Positions 20,618 to 35,673 of a stretch of 64,000 nucleotides of DNA are shown here, in pieces. The notes under the pieces are model-generated. The model saw only the letters and a program-made list of their open reading frames with translations. It was not told where the DNA came from and did not search any database. Position 1 is the first letter of the stretch; every line of letters starts with the position of its first letter. The stretch lies in the NCBI RefSeq assembly GCF_001625215.2, contig NC_030387.2, positions 27,044,517 through 27,108,516 of the forward strand, read 5' to 3'. This stretch comes from Daucus carota subsp. sativus (Eukaryota > Streptophyta > Magnoliopsida > Apiales > Apiaceae). A program made the position numbers and the translations under genes.

Positions 20618-20872
20618 ATTAGCCACAAACTATATATATACAAGACTCTAATTATATGTATTTTCAGTGCTTAAAGAGATCTAAGGCCATTTTATCGATC
20701 ATTTTGTGTGTAGAATCAAGTAAAATTCACTCGATTTGATAAATATGAAGACTTTTTAAAAGATTGAAATGGATGAACGACGAATTGCACGGAAACCGAG
20801 GACCTGTATAGAGAGACGGAGAAAACTAGGGTTTCGTACAGCGAGAGAGACGACGAGAGAGATTCCCAGGCT
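20618..20872 (-). promoter_or_regulatory. Proximal upstream region of CK2-beta copy A
   Basis: On the coding strand this holds a CT-rich stretch (ctctctcgtcgtctctctcg) and a telo-box-like aaaccctag, typical of housekeeping 5' UTRs and promoters. It is nearly identical to 29681-29934 upstream of copy B. Beyond 20872 the two copies share nothing recognisable, so only about 255 bases of upstream sequence were duplicated. Confidence 0.55.
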
Positions 20873-21095
20873 TATTCAGCCTTCAGGTACCAAAATATAA
20901 TATAAACATTTTTTTCTGAAATAATAATATAAACATTATATTTAATATTATCAATGTTATATATATGAATTAATTAAACCAATAAGATCATGACGCTTAT
21001 TCAAATTTAAAATACAAATAATATATCTTATTAAATTTTTATATAATATTCAATTTATACATAAATATATGATATTTTTTTATTACATATTAAAA

Positions 21096-21101
<6 letters not shown>

Positions 21102-21133
<32 letters not shown>
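21102..21133. repeat. (TA)n microsatellite
   Basis: An uninterrupted alternation of t and a of about 32 bases within an AT-rich spacer. Confidence 0.9.
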
Positions 21134-21135
<2 letters not shown>

Positions 21136-22031
21136 TGTAATAATATATTATGTATTATAATTTTAATATGTTGCGATTTATACATTATTTAACATTTATA
21201 AAGTTTTTTTATTAATAAATTAATCCAAAATATGCCATGTTGAATGCATAATATTAAATATTATAATATATTATAAGTATATCGATTAAAAATCGGTTTC
21301 CACTTAGTTGAAAAATAAACATGGTTATGAGATGTATGTAATTTTTTTTTAAAATATATATTAATTAAGGTACTTTAAGTGTTAATGATGCATTATAATC
21401 CTGCATACTAGAAAATATTAACGTAATTAATGATTAATGATTCAAATTTTTAGGTTTTCATTTCGTGGTCAGAATTTAGATTACTGGTTTTAATTTTCGG
21501 ATATATCCATACTCAATCTTGAAAATAATTCGTATTTTGAATATACCCAAATTTGATCCGAACATGTCGGATTGAGTTCGGATTTTACTTTTAAGTTCGG
21601 ATCAGGTTTTGGTATAGATAAAAAATTCAGAGTTTAGAATTGGATATGGATAATGTCATATCGGATCCGATCCAATTGTCATTCTCAAGAGAGAATGCTC
21701 ATCCCTCATTTATTTTTCCTTTATTTTAGTATCTTTCTCTTCCTTTCTCTATTTTCAAATCCATTTCGAGGAGTTTCAGTTCTTCTGTAAAAGTCTTTTA
21801 TGGCAAATCTCTTAGAAAAGCATACCAGTTTAAATTATTTTTTTTTTGTTAGTTTGATTCAAAAATTTGATGATTCAATTTCTGGTAGAGTGAAATAACA
21901 TGTACAGGTTTGTACATCATCATTTTCAAATTTTGAATAAATTTTATAATTTCGAATCAAGAGGAAATATTGGAATTATGATTCAAAATTGTAACTGAAA
22001 TATCAATTAGTTGTTTTTTTTTTTGTCAAAA

Positions 22032-22163
22032 GTTGATTTTATTTTAATATTGATTGATAATAGAAATATTTATAATTGTTTACGTTATATAAGTGATTAG
22101 TTGATTTTATTTTAATATTGATTGATAATAGAAATATTGATAATTGATTAGGTTATATAAGTG
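22032..22163. repeat. Tandem duplication of a 68-base unit
   Basis: Unit gttgattttattttaatatt and following bases at 22032-22099 is repeated at 22100-22163, ending in tatataagtg both times, with a few substitutions and a small deletion in the second copy. Confidence 0.85.
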
Positions 22164-22549
22164 AAACTAATCATGCCTATTTGATTAATGTAAACTCTAT
22201 ATATATACAGAGTATTATGATGAATAAAAAAATAAACTTCCACCTAATATTATATCTGTCTCCTTCTTGTATTTTTTTTTTTTTTTAAAATGAGAATGAA
22301 TCTCAACGAATATGAATCAGCAATTCACCGTGATAATTCTTTCATTCAAGAAAGCTTATTATCTAACCGTCGGACATGCAAGATGATCGAGGAAATTTAG
22401 ACAATAAAACTTTAATGTCCGAAAAGAAAACCGGTCTTCTTCCAAGAATCCTGAAAATAAAACAAAGGAAACAAGAAGAATATAAGTCGATATATATAAC
22501 ATATTATATCAAAATATTCTCACAATCATGATAACTTATAATTGAGACA

Positions 22550-22717
22550 ATTAAGCTCTCAATTAAGGCACAATTAATAAAATATTAATGTCCTTAATTT
22601 AAACACAATTAACGCCCTCAATTAGGGCACAATTAACGCCTTCAATTAAGAGGCACAAATTAAGCCCTCAATTAAGAGGCACAATTAACGCCTAATTACG
22701 AAGCACAATAAACGCCT
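22550..22717. repeat. Degenerate short tandem repeat (caattaacgcc family)
   Basis: Five to six units of roughly 25-30 bases share the phrases cacaattaacgcc, ctcaattaagg and aggcacaatta. Unit length and sequence drift from copy to copy. No coding reading is convincing. Confidence 0.65.
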
Positions 22718-23023
22718 TCCTTCTTGAAATCGGATTCCCTACCGATCCCGGAACCGCCGTCGCTGCTACTCTCGGCCATCACCTCTGTGCTATCTCTCTC
22801 GCACACGACCGCTTTGATCAAAATTGAGTAAGATGTATAGCATGCCATCAATCCTATCATCCGATCTTGCTTTTATCCGGAATTACGAAACAAATATAAT
22901 CTTCATGAAATTTATGAATTAGATAGAGATTTCAACGACACATGTGATAATATGAGAGAGAGAAAGAGATTGCGATGTCACTCATTCATACACACACAAG
23001 GTTTCGTAGTCTGTACACGAACA

Positions 23024-23200
23024 TTAGGCTACAAAATACAAGTAGGGCATGTAAACAAACAAGAAGAAAAAGACAGAATCTTCCCTTGTTATGATCGACG
23101 CAGGCGCAACCTCGAGTGCGTAAACTTTAACCGCCGTCTTGACCAAGCCGTTTCCCCTCCCTCTTACAACTCCGACCCCGACAATCCCGGCCGGCGTCAT
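23024..23200 (-). CDS. Short uncharacterised ORF in a GC-rich patch
   Basis: A 58-residue frame from ATG (23198-23200) to TAA (23024-23026), beginning MTPAGIVGVGVVRGRGNG. Its first half is GC-rich and coding-like, unlike the surrounding AT-rich spacer, and its second half is hydrophobic (VFFFLFVYM). A second short frame, MAESSSDGGSGIGRESD, starts at about 22773 on the same strand. I do not recognise either. They could be fragments of a captured or dead gene, or the 3' part of the neighbouring copia remnant. No function is assigned. Confidence 0.2.
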   Translation of the reverse strand: MTPAGIVGVGVVRGRGNGLVKTAVKVYALEVAPASIITREDSVFFFLFVYMPYLYFVA

Positions 23201-23229
23201 CGATCCTCTGGGCAGGCTGTTATTTGCTG

Positions 23230-23830
23230 ATTTGTAATCATCATCGTGAAACCCGAAACATAAAGAAACAGAGAATATGGAGTAAGCTGCACGACTAGGA
23301 GGAACCAGTTTCTTCCCTTTTGCGTGTTTTCGGATGTAGCCAGATGTATTTTAAAAATCAACAAAACTTTCAAATAACGAACGACACTCAAAGCAGCTTC
23401 CCAATGTTCTTGTCTCGGTGCCTTTAAAAATTGTGACAATACATGAACCGAGTATGCCGAATCTGGACGCTTAACTGTAAGTAAATCAATCTACCTGCCA
23501 AAGGACGATAAATTTCCCGATTAGACAAATGATCTCCTGAAGCGTGAGCAAGCCGGTGGTTTTGCTCAATAAGAAAAGTTGCAGGCTTAGCACCGCGAAG
23601 ACTGGCTTCAGATATGATATCAAGAAAATATTTTTGTTAGCAAAGAAATTACCATTAGGATTGCGTGCCACTTTGATTCCGAAAAAATTATTTAATTTAA
23701 CACGAGAGTACAAACAAGCTGTTCTGTCCGTCTTTGTACATCTTATCATTTTCAAGACTCTACGGTGAGCTTGCTGATAGCTCTTGCGTCGGCATTTCTG
23801 CAGACGACAAGAACAACGATGCAACAGTTC
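23230..23830 (-). pseudogene. Decayed Ty1/copia pol fragment (reverse transcriptase C-terminal part)
   Basis: Minus-strand readings in different frames line up in the order expected for a copia polyprotein: GIKVARNPNGNFF, then DIISEASLRGAKPATF, then QNHRLAHASGDHLSN, then REIYRPLAGRLIYL, then RPDSAYSVHVLSQFLKAP and HWEAALSVVRYLK. This is the segment between the RT core and RNase H. At least two frameshifts separate the pieces, and no LTRs were found around it. It is a truncated relic. Its closest neighbours are the GC-rich ORF patch on one side and unclassified sequence on the other. Confidence 0.75.
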
Positions 23831-25177
23831 AACTGGCTCGACTTCTCACTATTCCTAGATAAAAACACAAAGACAACAAGAACAATGCAGCGGTTGGCAG
23901 GAAAGATCCTTTCATGCATTTTATGAGAAAACAAGATTGCATAGAAGAACATAGGCGTACTGATAATGCAGTAGTAGCACACGTAATATGGGCAAAAAGC
24001 ATTAGGCAAAATAATAAAGCTGGTTGGTTGCAGGAAGTTCAGAACTAGAAAAAAATGTGCCAGAGAGGCAGAGAGAAACTTTTGAGGGTGAGAGGGTGAT
24101 CCCGGAAACTTTAAATTGGCAGATGTGAGAATCATTATAGAGAAGATGATCGTGATGTTGAAGGTGCTTCTCCACGAAGCAGCTCGTATACTGTGGCTTC
24201 AGTTTGTGCTTCTTTCTCTGATTCGACCTCATGGCCTTGAGATACTGTCTCCCAACAAAAAAGTTGGAATATGATTTTTAGTGTGTTTGTGAAGAATGCC
24301 AGTTGCCTCCAAGAGAAGTTTTCTGGATTCTGTCATGATCATTTCCATGCTGATAAAGAGGTATTAATGTACTTGCAAAAAGAAAGGAGGTATCAATATA
24401 ATATACTCTGTATCTAGGCAAAACTTTATATAACTATGGACAAAATCTTACAAATAGCAAAATTTCAGATGAAAATTGGAGGAAAGAAAACAGAAACGTT
24501 TACATTTGGACAATAGAACCAAAATTGATCCAGGCCCCAGGGTATGGAATTTAACCAACAGAACTATATACAAGATGCAACACGCAAAACCTATCAGTCA
24601 AACTGTGTCTCAACGCCATCAATTTATATATCAACATTATACAGAATATATATAATATGAAACTCCCACTGAACATCATTTACATAAATTTATGGTCTAA
24701 ACTGAGTAATCATTCATTTATGACAAAATAAAGACTCAAAATAGGCAACTGCAAGTTTCTGCCAGCAACAAATGTTCATGCAGCTTCCGGCGCATCACAT
24801 GGATCGTTAGGTCCCTCATTTTGAATTGAAACACATACTAAAACTAATCTCCACAAAAAAAGCAAATAATGTATACTGATTACAGGAATGAGAAGGAAAT
24901 ATAGTTCAAGCAACATGATTTCTCTTGTTGTCTGTCTTTGTTCAAAAGCAAGAGTTTCCTCTGAAAAACTAGAATTAGCTTACAACTGCTCACTACATTC
25001 ATAGATATTTGGTAAAGAGATTTTGCTTAACGGAGGAGAAAATTGTCATCAACAAATATATTTTTATCTTGAAAGAACCACAATCTGCCCCTGCCTAGTT
25101 AAGACCACTTCTACATCATACAAACAAGTTGAAAACTGCCCTCCAGTCTGAACATAATGCTGTTCGTAGATAGATTG

Positions 25178-29680
<4,503 letters not shown>

Positions 29681-29934
29681 ATTAGTCACAAATAATATAT
29701 ACACGACTCTAATTATATGTATTTTCAGTGCTTAAAGAGATGAAAGGCCGTTTTATCGATCATTTTGTGTACAGAATCAAGTGAAATTAACTCGATTTTG
29801 ATAAAGATGAAAACTTTTTGAGAGATTGAAATGGAAGAACGACGAATTACACGGAAACCGAGGACCTGTACAGAGAGACGGAGAAAACTAGGGTTTCGTA
29901 CAGCGAGAGAGACGACGAGAGAGACTCCCAGGCT
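29681..29934 (-). promoter_or_regulatory. Proximal upstream region of CK2-beta copy B
   Basis: Counterpart of 20618-20872 with the same CT-rich leader and telo-box. Directly beyond it, copy B continues into a different sequence (ctttctctctctatattcta) that is absent from copy A. Confidence 0.5.
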
Positions 29935-31887
29935 CTTTCTCTCTCTATATTCTAATCTTGTTTTTGGTTGGAAAATTGTCTACAAACATTTTCAATAAAT
30001 ATTTTCTTCATTTTATAAGTTCATGTTTTTCTACTTATATCATAAATATGTATTTGTTGATTATAAGGTCCCTTCATCTTTTTACGATTTTTTGGGCTGC
30101 TTAACACACATTTTAAAATTTTTGTAATGTACAATTTCATAACTTATTTTAAATTTTTTTATAAAAATTTAAATATGAATAAAGAATGTATAAAATAATT
30201 TAAAAAACTGTACTTTATAAGAGTTTTAAAATGCTTGTCAAACCTTTTGTCGCGAACGATGGGAATATATAAATTACAAAAAATATTAGCAAACTAGAAA
30301 ATTTAAAAATAAAATTATATATGTCATTTAAGCTAAAAAAGTATGAGAAAAATAGGTAAGCCTAGTCGCGAAATCTCGTCGGATTCGAGTGAGATAAATA
30401 AATGTTTTCATCACTCAATTATTTCTTAACTTGCAATTTGGATAATGAAAGTTAAAATATTTGCACTTAAATATTTAAAACTTTCAATTTAGTTTGAACA
30501 ATTTATAACATTGAAAAATAGATGGACTTTCGACTAGCATGAACAAGTCAGCTACCCGTGTCTAGTTAATTTTATATTTGACCCATGCATATTACTTAAT
30601 CCCTTTTCTATAATTTGATTTATGGTTTATAACGTCTTTATTTTCTCCCTTATGCTATTTTTCTTTCCTTTTAGGTCCACTTCAAGAAGTTCTAGTTTGT
30701 TCGTGAAAAATCCATATGACAACAGTTCAAGTTCGTGGAGTATAAAATATATATTCGATCTTCCATCTTGATCTCTGATGTTGTTAATATAAGGTAAAAA
30801 GTTGAATTTTTCTTTATGAATTGTTTTTGTGCGATATTTAATAAGTTTTAAATTTGATTTATATGTGTTGGTAAGATACAAGAAGAAAGTATATATTTTT
30901 TATACACTAAGAGCGAGAAGAGCAAGAGAGGTACTTAGGGAGTGAAGAAAAAAAGTAGGAGCAAGAGAAGAAGTAATATAGAGTTATAGATTTGATGACT
31001 ATTTTATGGAGAGAAAAATGTTGGTTTTAAATGAAGAATGTATTGTACTTCGGAAGAAACATGAAGAATCATCCAATTGTTGGAGAAGAAGGAGAATGAA
31101 CGAAGCTCGTAAATTGAAGAAATTCTTAGTTATAATTGTTCTATGTTAGTTCATGCTTAATATTTTTGGTGCCTAAGTGGTTGTAATATAAATGTAAGTG
31201 AAGTGGTTGCAACACATGCATGTTGAATATTTAATTTGATGTTATTATTATATTCACTTATGCTGATATTAATGTTTATAAAGTAAAACAAAAAATATAA
31301 AACATTAAATGAAGTTTGATGTTATTTCATTGATACAATATTGAAGCCGGCAAAGTAGCTTAGCAAATGGCAAATGGGCTCACTGGCCAATACCAGTTCA
31401 AATGGATCACATAATGTGGTCACACACCAATTAAAGTCATGAAAATATCAAAGTCCTATCACAAGCTAATTCAAGTCATGAATGTATTAAACAAAAGTGC
31501 AACTCCACTAGCATCCTATTTTTTTATTTGTGCTAGGAACATACTTTCTTGAGTGTTCTTCTTAATTAGTCATGTCTACTTGTTGCTTTGTTCGGGTGGC
31601 GTTGATGCATCGGAGGGTACTGTTATATGTGATCATCAAAACTTGAAATTTAAGATCTTTTCTTTTTGATGATTACACAATTATTTTAGGGGAATAACTC
31701 CCTTAATATATTTCCCCCCTGCAGTAGCTTCATGCCCGACACCATTTAACGCTACTAGTTAATACAACAATTCAGTTAATAAAACAATTCTAACAATTCT
31801 AGGTAAAAAACATAAAACTAAGTATCACATCGAAAGGCACAACCAATTGTTCATAAAACTTTAATCACACAAATTAAATAAAATAAA
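29935..31887. other. AT-rich intergenic region
   Basis: No gene, RNA or bounded transposon could be supported. It contains purine-rich stretches (about 30905-30975) but no repeated units or coding signal. It ends at the target duplication ataaa (31883-31887) of the gypsy element. Confidence 0.45.
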
Positions 31888-32447
31888 TGTTTTAACGAAA
31901 TTTTGTACGGGTGAATGCTAAGCGAATTAATTTGAACGATAAAATAAATAAAACGAGACAAATATTTGGTGACGCGGAAAACCCCGAAATAGGGTAAAAA
32001 CCGCAGGTGGGATTGGTTACCCAGCCGAAACAAATATCCACTATGTAAATAATGTTACAGACGTATGATCACAAAGTTGTATAGATAATGGCTAGGGGAA
32101 GAAGAGATTTTTTTCTAGCCCATCACCTCTACAGTTTATATACCATGCCAATACGTAGTGTCCCACTTCAAGTCCATTTCGTCCTTTTCTCCAATTCTCC
32201 TTTATTTACTCACCACCTCCTCCTAAATTGTAGCCACGTTAATAACAAACTATTTTGAATTAATCCTCCTTAAAATGCGTGCGGTTACTTCCTATTCTTC
32301 ATAGTTTATCCACTCACTTCTATTCAACTACTTCCCAAGCTTTTATCCCGTTGATAACTTTTTCCTCGTCAGCCATACTTGCCAACTCATGCTGCTCCAC
32401 GTCATACGCATGTAGCCGCTTGTGATTTGTAAAATTGATATATAACA
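31888..32447 (-). repeat. 3' LTR of the gypsy element
   Basis: 560 bases, starting tgttttaacg and ending atataaca on the plus strand. It contains an 83-base segment (around 31992-32075, gggtaaaaaccgcaggtggg onward) that is missing from the partner LTR. Confidence 0.88.
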
Positions 32448-32467
32448 ATAGCCCCAGATTTTATTTA

Positions 32468-33000
32468 TTAATTTATATCATTAATAAAATCTCCCCAAAT
32501 CATACGAAGTGTTTCCTTGTTTGACGTTAGCGTGTGTATCTGAATTCTATCCAAGATTGACAACTGATATGCTTCGCGTCCAACTACAGCGTCAACAAGG
32601 TAGGACCCCTCCCATGTGTCAGCAAACTTGTCGACCGTCATGTCCATTGTCATCTGAAATACCTTCCGCAAGACCAAGTCGCCAACGTTAAATGTCTTGA
32701 CACGAACATGTTTGTCGTAGGCGTTTGCTACATTCTGTCGGTATGACTCCATCCGTATCTTCGCTATTCCTCTTAGTTCATCCACAACGTCCATGTCATG
32801 TGCTAGTGCATCCTCTCGTCATATGTTTGCAACCCATATCTTGCCGTCGATGTCACGACTTCTGGCGTCAGGACATCTTCAGTTCCATAGACAAGACTAT
32901 ATGGGTGTGTCCCGTCGACATCTTCAGTGTTGTCCCGTCGGACCACAAGACCCATGGAAGTTCCTTAGCAAAACATCCCTTACTCATAGATGGCTTTCAT
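32468..33000 (-). pseudogene. Gypsy integrase C-terminal fragment
   Basis: An open frame of 108 residues at 32468-32794 reads MESYRQNVANAYDKHVRVK, FNVGDLVLRKV, KFADTWEGSYLVDAVVG and GREAYQLSILD. This is the GPY/F-like C-terminal part of Ty3/gypsy integrases that binds DNA or chromatin. Farther upstream on the same strand, fragments such as ELPWVLWSDGTT and PYSLVYGTEDVLTPE appear in other frames. They correspond to the end of the catalytic core and show at least one frameshift. The remainder of pol is absent. It is a relic, not a functional enzyme. Confidence 0.75.
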
Positions 33001-33654
33001 AATGTGTTTAGAATGATTATTGTAGACGTCCATTATGTGTGTTGAGCGACGTATTTTTTCAGCCCGGCCTACCCATCGGACAACCCCAGCCTACCCGTCG
33101 GACAGCCCCATAATATTAACATGTGAAGTTGTGACATTGATTTGCATTATATTTGTAAAGCCCCTTATAGATATTTCTGACATGTGCAAGATGTCGCATA
33201 TTTGTCATTGTCGACATCATACTCCTATACGTCCATGGCTTGAAATTGGTTCATGTGATCCTTTAATTTGGAGTGATTGTAATGTAATGTACTAATATGT
33301 AAAGTGTTTTGTAGTATGTCTTCGGTCCATGATATGTAACTTATAGACAATCATAATGTAATATGTTGTATGTAACCGTTATGTCACTTGTAATTGTAAT
33401 GTGTGACATGTAGTCAATGTTATGACACGTGTGAGTGATGACATGTAAAAATATATGTTAAAATTCGTGTGTAATGTGCTCGACCAAGGGTTGTGAGTTT
33501 TCGTCGACATGTATCTTAAATACGTCGATGTATTTAAACTCGCAATATACGTAATTGTAGTCGACAAATTTATTTTTAAAAGTTGATGCATGTGGTATAT
33601 GTATTCGACAAATATATAATTTTCAAACATTGATGCATGCATTCGTAGGCTAGT
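33001..33654. other. Internal gypsy sequence of unclear content
   Basis: It lies between the integrase relic and the LTR of the inserted element. A short near-repeat, agcctaccc(g/a)tcggaca, is present around 33065-33105. No coding reading is convincing. Confidence 0.4.
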
Positions 33655-34005
33655 TGTTGGAACCAAGATTCTGCCGGATGCGGATATCCCGATAGGACCT
33701 GCAAAGGAGAAGAATGCGAGGGATTGTCCCCCCGATTCACCTCCGGTGTGAGAATAAGTCAGTGGTTCCAGGTGAGGTTTAATGGAAACTGCAAGTGTTT
33801 GTGTGTGTTGTAGAGATCAAGTGAATGTTTATCTCATATTACCGGGGTATTTAAAGGGGGTGATTTCCATGTTGTAACGTCTCCCTGATGTGGTAGGAGG
33901 GTAATGGAGTTTTAATGCGGCGTGATCCCCGCCTCCGATCGTTACAAAGATAGTGCTGGAGTAGTTTAAATGATGGGCTGGACCTCTTGGGCCTGTCCTC
34001 CAACA
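33655..34005 (-). repeat. 3' LTR of the gag-only element
   Basis: 351 bases beginning tgttggaaccaag and ending gtcctccaaca. It is followed on its inner side by a purine tract on the minus strand (gtgggga, about 34006-34017). Confidence 0.92.
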
Positions 34006-34017
34006 TGTCCCCACGCT

Positions 34018-34959
34018 TCGGTCGGGTCTGTGCGTGGCCGAAGTCTGAGTAGTCTCGTCGACCGACGAGAAGAGAAGTCGGATTGTAAGATCGTGGAATC
34101 GAGTCTTGACAACCGAAGGTCTGTAGAGAATGGCCCCCGAAGCCCGATCAGTTCCGAGGCGTCATCGACCTGCGATGGAGGTCGAGTCTTATCGCTCCGA
34201 GTGGTCGATTCTGGCCACTAATGGCCTAACTAGTGATGTCCCGAAGCTGACGAAGAGCCCGGGACCTCGTTCCTTCATCTTCCCGACTGATCGCTTGGTA
34301 TATACTGGCCGGTCATCACAGTATTGCTGCGAGCCGATTGGTTATCTTCCCTTGTCGCCAATCGAGAGAATGATTTCAAAGATCGGTTGCATCGGACGGA
34401 GGTTCTTCGGTCATACCGAAGGGCGAATAGAGGCCAGTCAAGACGATACTCAATGCTAGAGACCAGGGGGTCGCTATTGAGAACGACGCGTCGGTCATTT
34501 GCGCTCATGAGGTCGGTCAGGACCATAGACTTCTTGTCGAAAGCACGGGCGACCTGCTAGGCCATCCGGAAGTAGCCCTGGCTTCTGAACTTTTATATTA
34601 TTTATATTATTGGTGTGCCTTCGGGCATCGGGCATTTTTGATTGTGTTCGGGCCCCATTTTCAGGGTATGCATCTTTGGCTTAAATGTATGTTGCCTTAG
34701 CGTATTTTTCCCTCAGTGCTTCTTGGGTGTTCATAACCTCAGCATGGTGCGCATTTGGCTATTTTTTTTAATCTGCCTCGGGCGTAATCCTGATGTATGT
34801 CTTCGACTGACCGGTCTCAATACATGTGTTTATAGTATGTCTTCGACCGACTGGTCTCGATACGCGTTTTTGTATGTGCGTTTTCAGCCGATGAGGCTTC
34901 GGCACATGTGTAATTGGTGTTGGCATATGTGTAATTGGTGTTGTACATCTTTAGCCGAT
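34018..34959. other. Noncoding internal region of the gag-only element, left part
   Basis: GC-richer than the surroundings, with several short frames on both strands but none recognisable. From about 34790 it contains units of the same family as the 41087-41640 array (for example gtcttcgaccgactggtctc and ttcagccgatgaggcttcgg). Confidence 0.5.
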
Positions 34960-34980
34960 CACTACACCATAAAAGGCCTT

Positions 34981-35165
34981 ATCTAACATAAAAAAATTGT
35001 TGCAGAATGGGGTCAATATGTTGCTAAAGGCCCATAAAAGGGCTAAGGCAACATTTATTTTATGATAGGATTTTTGCCGTTGCCTTAGGGGGTCTAAGGC
35101 AACATATCGTTTGCCTACAGCAACAACCGAGATATGTTAGCAAAGAGTGTTTAATCTAACATTTT
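34981..35165. repeat. CACTA left subterminal repeat region
   Basis: Short motifs gttgcagaa, gttgctaaagg, ggctaaggcaacat, gttgccttagg and ctaaggcaacat recur in both orientations. The right subterminal region at about 40735-40890 has the same family (gctaacat, aaggcaacatcc, tatgttgcgg, gctaaggtaacat). Such arrays are bound by TnpA-type proteins in En/Spm elements. Confidence 0.75.
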
Positions 35166-35225
35166 ATTCTCCTACTCCAACAAAAAATTATGTTACCTTA
35201 GAGTAATTTTATTTTTTTAAAAAAG

Positions 35226-35294
35226 TGGGGCCCACGTGGGGGCCATTGTGGGGCCCACGTGGGGGCCACTGTGGGGCCCACGTGGGGGCCATCA
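35226..35294. repeat. GC-rich minisatellite, three units of about 24 bases, in the CACTA element
   Basis: The unit gtggggcccacgtgggggcc followed by attg or actg occurs three times in a row. Each unit contains the palindrome ggcccacgtgggcc-like core (gggcccacgtgggg), so each can fold back on itself. Confidence 0.88.
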
Positions 35295-35673
35295 AGTTGC
35301 CAGGTGGCAGCAGCTAAATTGGCAACATATTTTTCCTATACTGCAACAGTTTTGAAATACAAGTTTTGCAACATTTAAATAGGCTACTGCAACATTTTAT
35401 CCAAAAAAATTTGCAATTCTACTGTTAAAATACAATACTTCCCAAAATTTGTCCATCATTTCAACAAACCATTGTAAACATACAAAAACCAACATCAAAT
35501 CCAATTTACTCCAACATCAAATCCACAGCTAAACCAACATAATATCCAGAATCGACCAACTACCAGCAAACTAACAGTTTAATAACAAAAAGTCTAGATA
35601 TATAACCCCATACTATTAGCTAGTCAAAATAACTTCAAAGAACCAAAGTCTAAACAACCATACTATTAGCAAA

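Larger units (their letters stand above)
20873..24764. other. Unique spacer between the two CK2-beta copies
   Basis: AT-rich sequence separating the duplicated blocks. It holds an AT microsatellite (about 21102-21133), a 68-base tandem duplication (22032-22163), a degenerate repeat of caattaacgcc-type units (about 22550-22717), a GC-richer patch (22735-23230) and a decayed copia pol fragment (about 23230-23830). Nothing else is supported between 20873 and 22000 or between 23840 and 24764. Confidence 0.6.
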
